Numbered from the stretch's first letter, positions 12,751-26,099 are shown. The stretch: 64,000 nt of DNA from Lycocorax pyrrhopterus obiensis (GCA_014706295.1 JACSVZ010000022.1:4296830-4360829); one strand, 5' to 3'. A program made the numbers and translations. The notes: generated by a model from the letters alone, not told the origin.

Positions 12751-14985
12751 GCATTTGTTTTCCACCTCTAAAGTGGGCTAGCATTTATTTTGGGCAGAAA
12801 CAAGTGATTGAAAGCTGTTTAAAAAATTTAACTTAAGATAGTGCCTGATCTTGTGCTCCTGGTAAAGGTTTAGAACATAGAGGCAAGTCACTTCCATAAA
12901 TTTATGTGTAGATTTACATAGAGAAAAGTTCTAGAGCTGCTGGCAGCACAAATACTGCAGATAATTTAGTAAGGAGGAAAATGCCACCAAGAGAAGGTGA
13001 GGGAAGATGTCCCTGAGCAGGGGCACAGCCTGTGAGCCAGCTCATGGTGAGTGATGAGCAGAGTCTCATGAGGTACTGAGTGACCTTTACCGTGGACTTC
13101 TACGTCTGAGTAGTTGTGGTAGCAGTGAAAATGGTGCTTTCATGAGCATTTAGGTGATACAGGAGACTAAGTCCATTAAATTTTGCAAGAGGACATTGAA
13201 TCTCTGGTTCCCATTTGGAATCTGAGTGCATCTTCTAAGCTTGAGTGTTTTTGAAAACCCCTGAAGAGGGATCAGTTCTCTGAACTTTACCATAAAACTA
13301 TTTCATGCATTTTATAGTACTCTGTTGGACATTGTATTGACTTGTTCTGCACACACCAGATTTTTCAGCAACAGATGAGAAAAAATTACCAAGCAGGTCT
13401 CCATTTGGATTTCCCAAATACAGAAATTCTAAAATTTTACATAAATATATGACTACATTATAGGCTGTATGTGTTTTTGGACATTTGTTTTTGAAAATTT
13501 ATTTGAAATGCATTTGTGTATTTTAACATATCTTGGGTATTCAGATGCTTTCACCCTCCAACTCAAATGTTTAGAGCATTTAACTGTTTTGGTGTGGTAC
13601 GTGTGGCTGGGGAAGCACTGTTTGGTACTGACTTTAGGTATCTTCAGATGCTGGCAAAGCTCCCTGCTGTGGAGACTTGCAGACCCCTGAAACTGCTTTG
13701 TCATGTTTTTATGGGTAACAGTGAAGCAGTAACTGTTTAAAAAGTGGAGATGGTTCTATGTGAGTCACCATTGCAACTCCTGTCTCAGGGAGAGCTCAGC
13801 CGTGTGCACAGAACTGAGCTTTGGTACCTCCAAGGCAGGGGCAATTGGAGGTGTGGGGGAGCTCTTTGGAGAGGCTGCAGAGCAGCCACTGAACTGCCAC
13901 TGACAACTGATTGCAAGTGTCTGGTTGCAAGTGCTCTTGGTTTCTGCCTTGCCAAAAAAATACAAAACCAGAGGAGCCCAAATTCAGGCAGAATTGAGGG
14001 CTCATTTTACTGCCGTGAGGAGACCCTTACGTCAGTCCTTGTTGGCTCTGTCTTCATCCCTACATAGCATTGCCTGGGTCACTCTCCAGTGCCCTTATGG
14101 AGTAGGACATCCAGGGACCACACTAGATCAAAGAGATGAGGGTCCCAGACCCGTGGGACTGAAGAGGAATGTGTGCCTGTAGAGTTGAAGGTACCCCTGC
14201 TTCACACTCCTCCCAACTTCTGCACCAGACAGGGCTCCTCAGCCCTTCCTCCTCCTGTCAGGAGGAGTCCTGACCCTTTTTTCCTCCTTCTTCCTTTGTC
14301 TTCCACCACTGGGATCCAACCCAACCTTTTCCCCGTGTGGGAATGGGGCAGGATGGAGCTACCTGTGCTCAGCTCCTGCACACATGGCAGTGCCAGGGGT
14401 CCAGCAGAGTAAAAGCATGTTGAGGAGCCTGTGCTGGAGCAGATGGGGCTGCCCACATGGGGCAGTGGGTCTTATCCTGGTCTTCTCTGTCCTTCCTCCT
14501 GCCTTGCCAGGTGCCTTCAGACCTCCCCTATGATTTGTTGGTTCAGGGCAGATCAGAGCACAGCACCAGAGGACCCAGAAGGGGCACAAAGCACGCACCC
14601 CACCATTGATTAGCAGACTGTCCGTGCTCTCACCTCTCCTGGCAGCACTCAGATAAGGAGCCAGTGGTATCAGAGTGACCATTTTGTTGGCCATTTTCTG
14701 TAAATTCTCTACAAAAGAGTCTACAGTCAGTGTCCTTCCACTGCAGGCACTGCCTGTTTTACCTGCTCTGTCTGGGGCTGGCAGCCTCTGGCCCATTCCA
14801 TGACAATGGCTAAAGGCTGTGCAGACTTTTGGGACTAAAACCATCTCCAGGAGCTGACCCTGGCACTGTGACCTGCTGTGCAGTAGGAGAGCAAAGCATT
14901 TGCTTCTGGCTTTGTGGGCAAGAGGGGCTTGGGATGGCCTCAGGCCGTGGCTGTGTGCTAACCTGGCTGTGCCTTCCTCCCACAG

Positions 14986-15147
14986 GGAACGATCTCTTCC
15001 TGGTTGCAGTCCACGAGCTGGGGCATGCTCTGGGTCTGGAACACTCCAACGATCCCAGTGCTATCATGGCTCCTTTCTACCAGTACATGGAAACACACAA
15101 CTTCAAACTGCCCCAGGATGACCTCCAAGGAATTCAGAAAATCTATG
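14986..15147 (+). CDS. MMP24: MMP24 exon with catalytic zinc site (MT5-MMP)
   Basis: This exon encodes the end of the catalytic domain of membrane-type-5 matrix metalloproteinase, a cell-surface zinc endopeptidase of nervous tissue. The acceptor 'ttcctcccacag' and donor 'gtgagc' flank 162 bp in phase 1. The zinc-binding motif [11 protein letters not shown] (codons 15012-15044) is intact, with three His ligands and the catalytic Glu. It is followed by the Met-turn at 15066 and the stretch [20 protein letters not shown] that distinguishes MT-type MMPs. Near-identity to human MMP24 in this stretch, and to its C-terminal exons below, separates it from MMP14, 15 and 16. It corresponds to human exon 5. 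Confidence 0.96.
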
Positions 15148-16039
15148 GTGAGCAACCCTATCTTCTTCTTTACTTACAACAAGTCTGAGCCTAGGGACTA
15201 TTTTACAATTAGCCCCCAAATGCCTGCAGATGGTGGGCTGCATTTCCTGCCAGAGCTGAGTGGGGAACTGTTTAAAGCCCTTGATCCAGGCCTAAGTACC
15301 AGATGACTGCACAAGTCAGGATAACCAAACAACCAAACCTCTGTGATCCCACTGCTGCTTCATCCCTCACTGTGTCCCCAAATCAAGGAGCACTGCAAAG
15401 GGAAAAACAGGCTTTGCTGTACCCAAGGTTTGTCCAGTGCAAATAAAGGGAAAGAATGCAAAGAGCCTGGAACATCAAGGAAAGGTAAAAATTATTTATG
15501 CACTCGTTTTTTCTCATTATATATAAGGTAGGGAAAGAAAGTTTGGATCTGCTTAGGGAACACTTTGCTTCTTTTAATCTCCAGCTGAACGTGTTGTACA
15601 GTGTGTACCACAAAGATATTTGGCTCAAGAAAAATAGAGAAAAGGGGCAGAGAGATGATGGGAGAAAACCAAGGAGCTGCAGATGGTGTGGTGCCATGTG
15701 ATGGGATCATGGATACCAGGGTGTGAGGACAGGAACTTGCAGACTTACTGGCTGAAGGAGACTCTGAGACCAAAGAGAAATCTAGGTTTTAGGAGCTCAA
15801 GGGGTGACTGAGTCTAATGGCTACAGTCTGTGGCAGCCTGCAGAAAATAGGTTTTGTCAAACATCTCTGATTTCATTCTTTGTGGAAAGTGCAAGTTTGA
15901 CAGAGAAGTTACTTAATAAATGCAGCACAGAGCAGTTGTGCTATGTAACTTTGCAGCTGGAGTCAAATATTAGCTCCCAGAAGCAGTAGAGCAGATATGG
16001 TATGAATTAAAGGTGAAAAGAAACATTATAAGGTGGTTG

Positions 16040-16180
16040 TCAGTGGGAAAGCTGGTGTTTCTCAGGGCTTGCTGCAGGGATTGGTGGCAGGCCTGACACT
16101 AGTCAATGTTTGCGTCAGTGATCTGCCAGTGAATTTGAAATTGCTGCTAATAGAATTTGTGCCAAGACCTGTAAGACTCT
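16040..16180 (+). repeat. Ancient CR1-like LINE fragment
   Basis: The order 'gtttctcagggcttgctgcag', a gap, then 'gtcaatgtttgcgtcagtgatctg' resembles the reverse-transcriptase block of CR1-type elements, where a 'glycine-leucine-proline-glnglyser' codon run is followed by the 'lle-phe-ile-asn-asp-leu' run. It is heavily decayed and its limits are uncertain. Confidence 0.35.
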
Positions 16181-18199
16181 AAAGCAGTGCAGCAAGCCTT
16201 CAGAGGTCTAAACTGTATCTCAGCTGTTTGAGTCAGATTTGGTGTTTGTTTTCTGGGACTGGATGGAGATTCATTTGTTTAAGTGCAGATGCCTGGAAAA
16301 GTCTCTTTCTGGGCTAATTTCTCTGACTTGTGAGGGCAGTGGGAAGAACCAGGCATTTGTAGAGTGCAGTCCAGCCTCAGTGTGAGGCAGATATCCAAGC
16401 AAGGTCCAACATGTGAAATAAGATGGCTTAAAGTACACCCAGGAGAGCTATTTAGTCTCATTGGTACATCTTCTTATTGATCATTACCAGGCTGAAGTTG
16501 AATGTTAATTGTCCTGTGGTATTGTTTAATTATGAATACTTTAACATAGTACATGTTCTGGTGCTCAGGATAGTGGAGACTCCGGAGAGTTTTGAAATAA
16601 AGTGCTGGGGTAGTCAGTGTCAAACTTTCATTAAGTAATAGACCTAAGTGTTAATTTTTGAAAGCTGCCAATATGTCATTGTGCTGTTTCTGTTTTGAAA
16701 TGTTGATTTAGTTCTTGTGAACTTTGATTAATCAGAAAGAAAAAAAACATCATTTATTGCAGACAGTGGAAGTACAATCAAGAAAAAATTTTCTCTGGTT
16801 TCTCTGTTTTCAGATGTGTTTTTGGAAAGGGAGCAGATAAGGAACTGACAGCCTTCCTGCTTAACTTTTGAGGTTCAAGCCAAGATCAGCAGGGGCTGAG
16901 CTGGGACCAGCACTGCCCGGAATGGGGCTCTGAGGCCTTTGAGCTGGAGTGGGCTGGGGATGGTGTTCGGGGTTGTAGAGATAACTCATCCTGTGGGGAG
17001 AAGAAGGAGCAGCTTCTGCAGCAGGAGCTTTGCTTCCCCCAGGTAGAGATTTCAGCCCTTAGTACAGAGTTACAGTCCAACAAATGAAGTTGAATTTAAA
17101 ATTACATATTATGCTTATGGTTCACAAAGAAATGATGGAAAATGAAGGTGAAGGTTTCTCCCTGGAACTAACGGTGAAAGAACAGAACCCTTCATCTTAT
17201 CTTAAAACTGAGAAAGGCCTGCTGAAATATCCTTCTTGTAGCTTTAGCAGGAACAGTCAACTAATGCATTTTATTTCCACAGTGCCACTCTGCTTTGTTG
17301 TGCCTTGGGAATGCCAAAAGCCCATCTACCAGAGAACCTCTCCAAAACCCAAAATCTCCTGCTTTCTTGCTGCTTTGACATTCTCTACAGTGCAGCAGCA
17401 TGTGCTCAATATGTATTATGTAGTAACCTACTCTGCAAAGTCAGACACAGAGCCACTGTCTTGCCTGTAGCATCTTTTTAAAAAAATAATTGTAATTAAA
17501 ACTTCCAATTTTTCATTCCACTGAAGTTGCTAGAACAAAGAAGAGGCTCTACTGAAGCTGAAGTCCATTTTGTCTCCTTCTTTTGAGAATGATGCGTTTC
17601 AAATGTGTTTTATGTTGTATCTCTGTTTATCCATTAGAAAAGAAATATGTCCAGACCTGTCATGTAATGATTTGTTGAATTTTTAATTTATTTTCTGCTG
17701 AATTTAATTCAAAACTCACCCACTCAGTCAGTGGGTGATGTGAACTCTTGTTTGTGCTTCATGCTGATTAGCATAAGGTCAACGTTTAAAATGTTACTTC
17801 CATTTTGAGCTACTGAGGACAAAGCCAGCAGCTCCCCGTGTGGCAGAGCTGTAACACAAGTCAGCAATATTCCCATCTCCTGAGCTGCTTCCTGTAGCAT
17901 ATTCCTTGACAAAACAAGGAAATACTGAGACTGTTCTTTATGTGTGTTTTTCAGAAGGATATCTCCCTCTGTACTTAGGTGCCCATGTCACAAGTGACAT
18001 GCCCAGGAAGGAATTAAACTGGAAATGATACCAGTTTGTAGGTCCCCTGGATATCCTGTTGAGTTGCCTCTTAACTTTGCTAGTGTTGAAGCCAGAGCTG
18101 CAGGGAGCTGTACTGCAGGTGGAGAGAGGAGAGATGCTCATCTGAGCCTGAACTGGTCACTCTGCAGCACTGGTCACCCTGGACAGGAAGGTGCAGACA

Positions 18200-18497
18200 G
18201 GTGGGACTCGGGGTTCTCCCAGGTAACAAGTGACAGGATGAAAGGGAACAGCCTCAGGTTGTGTCAGGGGAGTTTCAGGCTGGATATTAGGGGAAACTTC
18301 TTCACTAAAAGGGTGGTCAGGCACCGGCACAGCTGCCCAGGGCAGTGGTGGAGCCACCATCCCTGGTGGTATTCATAAAATGTGTGGATGTGGCACTTGG
18401 TGACATGGTTTTGTGGTGGGCTTGGCAGTGCTGGGTTAAAGGTTGGACTTGATCATCTCAGAGGGCTTTTCCAACGTGACTGATTCTGTGATTCCAT
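18200..18497 (+). repeat. CR1 LINE 3' end
   Basis: A well-preserved CR1 3' terminus: 'ttctcccaggtaacaagtga', 'cctcaggttgtgtcagggga', 'ggatattaggggaaacttc', 'agccaccatccctggtggta', 'ggttggacttgatcatctc' and the terminal 'tgattctgtgattcc'. The match is continuous over about 300 bp with substitutions throughout, so it is a moderately old insertion in sense to MMP24. Confidence 0.9.
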
Positions 18498-18808
18498 TAT
18501 TCTTCACGTCCTGCTCTCTGTACTGGTTTGCAGTGGGTGATGAAGCAGCCTCTCACTGGGAGTGACTCTTGTGACACTGTGTCTGGGGAGGAGGGGGCTT
18601 GACGTGATGTGCAGGGAAAACTCATGTCCACAGGCTGGTAAACCAGGCCATTGCCTTCAAGGGCCTCTCAAAGCCTAAGGTCACAAAGGGGAGGTCTCCT
18701 ACTCACTCAAAGGTAGACCAGGTCATTAACCCAGGAGACAACCTCAAAGATCTGGGTCATCCCGAATCTCACTGAGGAAGTCTCAGCCTCACACATCTTT
18801 TGTGCAGC

Positions 18809-19705
18809 TCAAGAGAAGAGCTCCCAGTCAGTGCACATGCTGCACCCCTGAGGCCTGAGGTCCAGAGTGGTCATGAAACCACTCCAGCCCCTGGCCGAGG
18901 AATTGGACATCACCAGCTCTGACATCCAGGAACAGGGGATCAGCGGGGCACAGTGTCCATGAGCAAACAGGACCTTCTGCTGGCCTCGCCCCTCCAGTGC
19001 AGCGTGCACGGGTTCCATAACGTCCCTTCCCTTTTCCCAGTGGCAGCCATAGAGATTCTTGTAACCTACAGACCCTTGTGACCATCCCAGATCCTTGTAA
19101 ACTACACCTGTGTATGAGATGGCTCGTGAGGGAACAGCAGAAGGACCTGGTGGAGAATTTCCATGTTGTGACACTGCACTGTGAGTGGGACCATCAGAGC
19201 AAGCTTTGCTGTCATGCAGGACCTGAAAATATTCTCTGAAGATGTCCTCTTGGACATGGGGAGGAACTAAAATAACATCCAAGACCTCATCTGTAGAAGC
19301 TGCAAGACTTGGGGCTTGTGGATCCGTGCCCCGTGGTGCTGTGCTCATGGGAGGAGAGGGGAAGGAAAATGCTTGGCACTCAGGAATCTGGAGGGATGTG
19401 CCGTGGTGCCACATCTCTGGCATGCTGCTGAGATACCAGACGCCCTCTCTATGTTGCATTACTTCATTTGCACCTTTCTTCCTGTCCACGGGCTCTGTTG
19501 GACCCAGCAGGAAACACCAGACTCCACCTCTGGTGCATCCACAGGTCTCACCTGCCGTATGCCATTCCTCTGAAGCACAGGGAGTAAGTGCCTGGTTCCT
19601 GGTGCTGTGCTTGGGCTCCACGTGACACCTGGAGGACTCTGCCAAAGGGGAGGCTGAGAGAGAGCCCATCTCTCTTGGGAGGTTTCTCAGCTGGTGGAAA
19701 AACAC
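18809..19705 (-). other. 298-codon antisense open frame of unknown status
   Basis: An uninterrupted ATG-to-stop frame on the strand opposite MMP24, inside its intron. The product has no membrane segment, signal peptide or domain that I recognise. It is rich in Ser, Pro, Gly, Cys and His, and contains one more ordered-looking acidic stretch (DEVLDVILVPPHVQEDIF, mid-protein). The length is well above other non-genic frames in this window. It may be chance in GC-rich sequence, an exon of an antisense RNA, or a decayed retrosequence. I would not call it a gene without transcript support. Confidence 0.25.
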
Positions 19706-22514
19706 TGGTGTGTGTTATGACTGGGCAGGAAATACTTTTCTCATCCTACAGATTCTTCTGATTGTAGCAAAATGTTCTGTTTTGCCGTGGAGCAGATGTC
19801 AGGCTTCTGAAAGTTTTTCCAGAGGGAAACTGGAGCATCTTGCAGAGCCCCAACCTCTCATCATTTGCCTGCCTAAGCCTGGGAATTTTCGACCCAGTTT
19901 TCTGGCACCCAAAGCAGAGAACCCAAGTGCAAGGTGCATCACCTCATTCCAGAGCCCAGGAGACATTCCCTTTGGCTTAGAGCGAAGATGTCTGCTGTGG
20001 ACACTTGTCTCCCAGGGGAATGCTCTGTCACCTGTGGGGCAGTTGTCATTCAGAGGAGAATGTCCATGTGAGAAGGGCTCGAGAAACCCTTCCTGCCACC
20101 CAGTGATGATCGTGGGGGCCTTGACTGTCCACCCGTTGTTCTGTGGGTGCTGGGGCTTGTTCTGCACTGTGGCAAGGACCCAGGCTAACTGGGACATCTT
20201 AATTCACTTCAGCCCTGAAGGCTGAGCCCAGAAGTGAAAGTGCTCTGTGGGTGAGTTTATCAAGTGAGTGAGGGAAAGGAGTCCTTCCTGCACTTGGAGT
20301 TTTGTGGACAATCTCTGGCCCCTGAGGTGGCTTGTTGGCAGCTACATCATGTAGTGTGAACAGGGGCCTCTCTGCACTGCCCTGGAGCCTGCAGATGAGC
20401 CAGGTGGGTTTCTCTTGCTCTCCCTAGCTCCCTTGGATGGTAGGCTTTGATTTTAAGCTGAGGAGCCTTGCCTGTGTACCTGGACAGCTGGTTCAGTGCC
20501 ACAGAAACACGCAGGCAGCTCAGCTTTTTCAAACCAAAACCCTCCTGTGTGTTATTCAAACCGTAACTGCAGTCTGGAGGATAGTTTTCTTTTTGGAGTG
20601 ACTATTAAGAAAATAAGGACAGGCCTTTGTTTGCAAGTGGATGGTTCTCTCCCCTGAGCTGACCCAAAGCCTCCTCTGTGCTGGCAGGCTCGGGGAGCCA
20701 CTGGCTGGGACAGGCTGAGCCAGGAAGGTGCTGAGCCTCCAGGCAGGTGCTGTGCAGCTGAGGGAACACTCTGTCAATAGCCAGGAGGACAGTACAATTA
20801 TATTTTGTCCTCAACTATCGACACAGTGGCTCCTAAATGCCTCCTCTCTCTGTGTTATCTTCACAGGTCACCTTGGTATTCAGATGGTCTGCGACAGAGG
20901 AAGCATGAAGGGAGGAGGCTAAGTGCCAGTGGTGGAAGTCACACTCTGAAGGTGATCTGCTGTGACCCAAAAGCTTTCTGACATTCTTTGCCTTGCTTCT
21001 GATAGAGAGGAAGAAACTCTTCTTCTCCACACAGTGTCTGTAAATCCCAGCAAGCTGCTTCCCTCCAGAATGTGTCGTTTCCAGCTCCAGGAGATTTCTT
21101 ACCTGCTTCCCATGTGGAAGTGGCTGCAGGATCAGTCCCATGGGTGGACTTGGCTCTGGTGCTGGGATCACACATCATAACTAGGTGACTGGGTTCAGGC
21201 CCATTTGCAGACCCATGCAATAACCTCTCTCACTTAGGTTTTTCTAATTAGATATTTTTCCTCTGTCTGATTCTCTGAAGTTGCTCGGAAGTGTAGTGAC
21301 AGAGGATGTTGCCTGGTCAGTTATAGCACTGGTGGGTGTGATCAGTCCCTGTATTAAATACCAGTGTGCCAGCACATCTTAAGTGACTCTTTGTTCACAC
21401 ACTCATCTCTGCTGCTGGTGAACCTGTTCCATCCTGCCTTGAGCTGTTTTGAAGGCAGGTTATTGTGATGAAGTCTGGAAAAAGGAATGACCAGTGAGCT
21501 TTCCTAATGGATGGGGTCTGTTCATTCTGCTTGCATGCCAGGTTGGGCTCTGCAGTGCCTTAGGTCTTATGAGGGAGCATCTTTCTCCACCAATGGACAG
21601 GCTGCGCTTCTGCTTCCCATCCCCATACCTGTACACCAAATTCTGCCTGAGTAGTACTTGGACCTGAGGATTTCCATGTTTTCTGTGTGCTCCTGTGCTC
21701 TTCGCATGTGTACAGCTGTAGGATCACCTCCCACCTTTAGCCGCACTCAGGGACAAAGTGGAGGCAGCAATTAAAAATAAAAAGGCAGTCTGTGTAAGTA
21801 TGAGAGGAGACAAGCCTTCTGTCAGAATAAATTAGAAGGCCTGAGTTATAAAAACAAAAAAAGGAGTGAAAGATAGCAAGGAAACATCTGTGGCTGGCAA
21901 GGAAAGACAGTAAGAGGAATATTTGAAGTGAAATGACAAAGTCTGCATCCAAGCAGGTTGCAGACCACCTGCAGCACATGTAGGAAGCCTTGCCAGGACC
22001 AGGTCCCTCTCCAGAGCAGTGTGCTCAGCTCTGGTTTGGCCATGGCCAGCAGTGAGTACGTACAGGGCCAGCTTCCCTTGTTGGGCCTGACTTGGGATCT
22101 CTCTCCACTGTCCTAGCAAATGTTTTCCTTAATGCAAATCCCTGGTTCATCTGAATCCTTGCTGCTTGGCACCATCCTGACCACGGTGTGTACAACTGCT
22201 TCTGCCGTGCCATTCTCTGTGTGTGGCTTCAGTGGCATTTTAGGGCTGATTAAAACCTTTATATTGGTCCCCTGGGTTGCAGCTGCTGTTTGAACTTTCC
22301 TCTTCTCCACAGGTGACTGTGACAGGCCTTGGGCACTGAAGGTGAGCAGGGGAGCTGTACGGGACTGCCTGTACAGGGCAGGGCAGGCTGTGACTGGGTA
22401 CACAAGCAGTCCTCACTTGTGCAGAGACAGTGGATTAGTAACTCCAGTCATGCAGGAGGTGTTAAATTTCCATCACATAAGCATAACACTATAGTGCCTA
22501 TTCCGCACCTTATG

Positions 22515-22562
22515 GTCAGATTCTCTGTTTGTCAGATTCTCTGTTTGTCAGATTCTCTGTGT
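22515..22562 (+). repeat. Three-copy 16-bp tandem repeat
   Basis: The unit gtcagattctctgttt is repeated head to tail three times (22515-22530, 22531-22546, 22547-22562). The last copy differs only at its penultimate base. It lies in the MMP24 intron and has no evident function. Copy number could be polymorphic. Confidence 0.95.
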
Positions 22563-25500
22563 CCGATGGCTCTTTGTCATCAGACACATTCATCTTTTTT
22601 TTTAGGTACTACTCCTGTCTCACCCCTTTTTCTGTTAAAAGAGAGGGAGAAGGAATTAATGTCGTGTCCTCATCTTACTGCTCCTGGTCACCTCTGGCAA
22701 CAGAAATGCATCTCTGGTTTAGTCAGTGCATGGCAGCATTTGCCCCTTGCAAAGGGGAGGGAACAGCAAACAACACCTCCCCTGTGTTTCTGCAGCAATG
22801 GGCTATAGCTGACCCTTGTGCCAGGCTGTTGGCACAAGGATTCAGGTAGGACAGGCATTAGAGGTTTTCCAGTGTTATTTACCAGCCACAGACACGGAAA
22901 GCCATGGGGAAGGCAGCACAGGAATGAAGGGGTCGTGCTCCTGTTTAATGAGTGCTCAGTAAATCACCGATTGTTGTCCCCTTGCTTAGGTCCCAGTCAA
23001 GACTTCTCTTTCCTAATGCAAGCACTTCCATTTTTACTGAGCATGTAAATTGTTGGTTTTCAGACTTCATTTACGTGTGTTCTCCCACTGGCACCAAGTG
23101 CCATTTTTGACATCCAAAACTGGTTGTGAACTTCCTGCTCCTTTAGTTGTCCCAGGCAGGAGCTGAACCCTGTTGCCCCGTCCCGTGTGAACAAACCAGA
23201 ACCCCAGCTGTCCTTGTGCAGGGTCTGTCTGGGGCCTCTTTCCCCACTCCCAGCCTTTCCTGTGCATGTCCCACTGTACCAACCCAGTGCTGCCTCCAGG
23301 AGCTTTCCAGCCTGTGCCAGACATCCAGCTGACCTGCTGCCCTTGGGGAGGTGCCTTTGCTTCACACCACAGAAAGGTCCTGTGGGTGTGGGAGCAGACA
23401 GTGTCAGTGGCTGCCAGCAAGAATAGCAGCAGTACGTGTGGAGATCCAGCAGTATGTAGGGATGGTGTGAAATGAATAAGAACCTGAGGACTGAGACACC
23501 TGCTATGTATGTATTTTGAGGAAGGAGGTGGTTTTGTGGGTCAGCTCTTGCTGTGCCCTGTGGTGCCTGTTTGCAGCTGCAGCATCTTGGATTGTGCTCA
23601 AGAAATGCATCTTCAAGTTTAGCTTGGTCCAGAAAGGATGTATTTAATGAACTTGAGTGTGACTAAAAGCACAGCAATTGCAGAGGACCGGGCATGTCTC
23701 CAAAAGCACCTCCTGAGCTGCACTGCAGCACTACTGTGGATGTGCCCACCCTGCCTGGTCCAGCCCTGCTGCTCAGGTCACAGGCACTGTCTGGAGACCT
23801 TGGCTGCATCCCATCTGGGGACAATCCACAGGTCTCTAGCAGTAGCAGTATCAGAGTTTGGAAATTTTGTGGTCAGCTAAAACACTGGGCACTGACCAGG
23901 TAAGATTGGAGGAGATGAGAAATACACAGTATCAGTATAGTATTTGTATCCATTTCATGTAGACAGCTTTCCAAGGGTAATCATCATCAGAGAATCCTCA
24001 TCTAAAGTATTTCTGTAAGCAATATCTGATGTCTTTTATTAAAGCTCTGGAATAAAGTAAATACAAATAGTTGCTAATAACTGCACATGGCACAAAGTGT
24101 CACATTATGAGGACAAATTGCCTTGAATAAATACAGTCATCCATTTGAAAAGCTTCAGGAAAGAGGTGTAAGTCTCAAGATCTTAAAACCAAAAGTCATT
24201 GCAGCAACAGACCAAAGGAACTGCTCTATTTAGTTCATTGAGGAGAATTTTAAAAGCATTCCCATCAAGATCTATAAATGATTAAATGTTGAGACACTAG
24301 ACATAAGAAAGAAAACACTGAATTTAATGCTGTGCAAACTCAGGCAATGGGTAATGCAGACTTCAGCTGTGACAGGGCTTAATCATTAGAGCAGTTTACT
24401 GTGCATTATAGAGGATTTTCTATGCTTGAAATCTAGAAAATGGGCTGTATCTGCCCTGGAAACACTGGGCTCATCACAGGACTCGCTGGTGGAGGTTTCT
24501 GGCCTGGTACTGCAGGAAGTTGGACTTTACCATCCAAGTGGTACTTTCTGAGCATAATACCCATGAAACCTGCACACGAGATCCTTACTGTTACATCCTT
24601 ATTAACAGTTACTGAGGTGGCTTTCTCTGACAGCTTCTTTGTCATTAGCTGTGAGGATTTTCCTAGCCTGGTCACCCTTCCAGGACATGTTAAGCACTCA
24701 TCCATTTTAGGAACCCTTTGAAAATGGAGCATTTAAGAGTTAAGCTGCCATGGGGACTCAGGCACCAAAGCATCATTTTAGACTGCACAGTTCAAAGTGT
24801 TTGTCTGCAAAAGCCCTTTTCTAACCCCACAGATGTGTGGCCTCCATGGGTACCTCAATCCTTCCTCATAAATCCCTTCCCTGGCTATGGGCAGGTGCCC
24901 AGCTCGGGGTGACTCTTCCAGGCTGTGAGGATGAGCCTTGTCCAGGGCCAGTGTTCACCCCCAGCTGGGGTGCAGCACCTTGGCCCCAAACAGTGACACT
25001 GAAACAGCACCCATGACAGCAGCCCCCATTCTGCCCACAGGGGGTTTGTCCTACAGGCTCAGAATGAAATTGAAACCATGATCCCTGCAAATAAACCATC
25101 TTCAGATCTCAAGCTCACCGAAATCCCTTGCTCTAGTGGCCTTCTATTGCTTGCCATATTAACTCATGGCCTTCTCTGAGAAGCAACAAGGAACCTGTGA
25201 CTCTGAGATGTGGTCCAGGTTTACCTCTAACTGTTAATGAAAACTGCAGAGACAGTTTAAGACCTCTGCTCCAGTCTAACTCACTCATATTTTTATTTCT
25301 CTGTACATTCCTGCGGCCTTGTCACATCCCATAGCTGAGCTGGGGAAGGATGGAAAGGGAGAGGGAGGGCATCACTTGAGTGGGATAAGGTTCCTAGTCA
25401 CAGCTGTTCGTCAGGGAAAGCACAGATTGGTAACTGACCTGTAATAAAGTATTCCCTGCAGTTCCCCTTACAATGTAGCATTGGTTTTCACACCCTAACT

Positions 25501-25884
25501 TTTTTTTTTTCTGGTTTCACTTTGGTTTCTAGGGGTTTTTGTTGCCTTTTTTATGGTCTACTAAACATTTCTATTCAAGGGTTACCACCTTTCATTTCAG
25601 TTGGGAACGTGACTGGTGTGGCTCCTCCTTCCTTTTACCTCCAGCCTCCTTGGGAAGACCTACAAAAACATTCTGGCTCTTCTTCAGTTCTTATCACTCA
25701 TCTGTTTTGGGATAGTTTTCAGTTGTGGATGCATCTCATTCTACTCCTCATTTCTAGGAAATGAGCTCTGCATCAGGAGTATGTAAATCCCTGGCAATGC
25801 TGTCTATCCAGCCTGGAGCCTTTTAAAGCTTACAGAGAAACCAAGCTTGTCCACTTTGCTAAATATCTTCCTTTTCACTTCTAG

Positions 25885-26099
25885 GTCCTCCTATTGAGCC
25901 CCTGGAGCCAACCAGGCCTTTACCAACTCTTCCTGTTCGCAGAATTCACTCCACTTCCGAAAGAAAACACGAGAGACAGCCACGACCTCCCAGTCCTCCT
26001 CTGGGTGATAGGCCAGCTCTCCCTGGCTCCAAACCGAACATCTGTGATGGCAACTTTAACACCGTGGCTCTCTTTAGAGGAGAAATGTTTGTTTTCAAG
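25885..26099 (+). CDS. MMP24: MMP24 hinge and start of hemopexin domain
   Basis: A 215-bp exon with acceptor 'cttttcacttctag' and donor 'gtacta'. It starts in phase 1 (completing Gly) and ends on a whole codon. It encodes the proline-rich hinge ([20 protein letters not shown] and onward) that links the catalytic and hemopexin domains, then the first blade, beginning with the Cys of [10 protein letters not shown] that forms the domain-closing disulfide with the Cys in the final exon. The last residues are EMFVFK. The hinge differs from human mainly by Ser, Thr and Ala substitutions. It corresponds to human exon 6. Confidence 0.96.

Larger units (their letters stand above)
1..14985 (+). other. 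MMP24: MMP24 intron before the zinc-site exon; no coding exon seen
   Basis: No exon with recognisable homology was found on either strand. The preceding MMP24 exon, which should encode the catalytic-domain segment ending just before the Gly-Asn-Asp of the next exon, was looked for and not seen, so it probably lies left of the window. The longest open frames (for example 1024-1401 and 13744-14067) have no domain character. Contents are A/T-rich unique sequence, CR1 pieces near 5.8-6.0 and 12.1-12.7 kb, and a probable solo LTR at 6.07-6.49 kb. That this is intron rather than 5' flank is inferred from the phase-1 acceptor at 14986. Confidence 0.7.
15148..25884 (+). other. MMP24: MMP24 intron between zinc-site and hinge exons
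   Basis: A 10.7-kb intron with no further MMP24 exon. It holds a CR1 3' end at 18.20-18.50 kb, a weaker ancient LINE-like stretch near 16.05-16.20 kb ('cctgacactagtcaatgtttgcgtcagtgatctg'-like spacing), a long antisense open frame at 18.8-19.7 kb, and a short tandem repeat at 22.5 kb. The remainder is unique sequence in which I see nothing else. Confidence 0.85.

Noticed and set aside
14359..14844. 161-codon minus-strand frame just before the MMP24 zinc-site exon
   Set aside because: No domain, no splice signals consistent with a gene; probably chance.
1..14985. MMP24 exon preceding the zinc-site exon
   Set aside because: No plus-strand match to the expected catalytic-domain segment was found, so it was not annotated.
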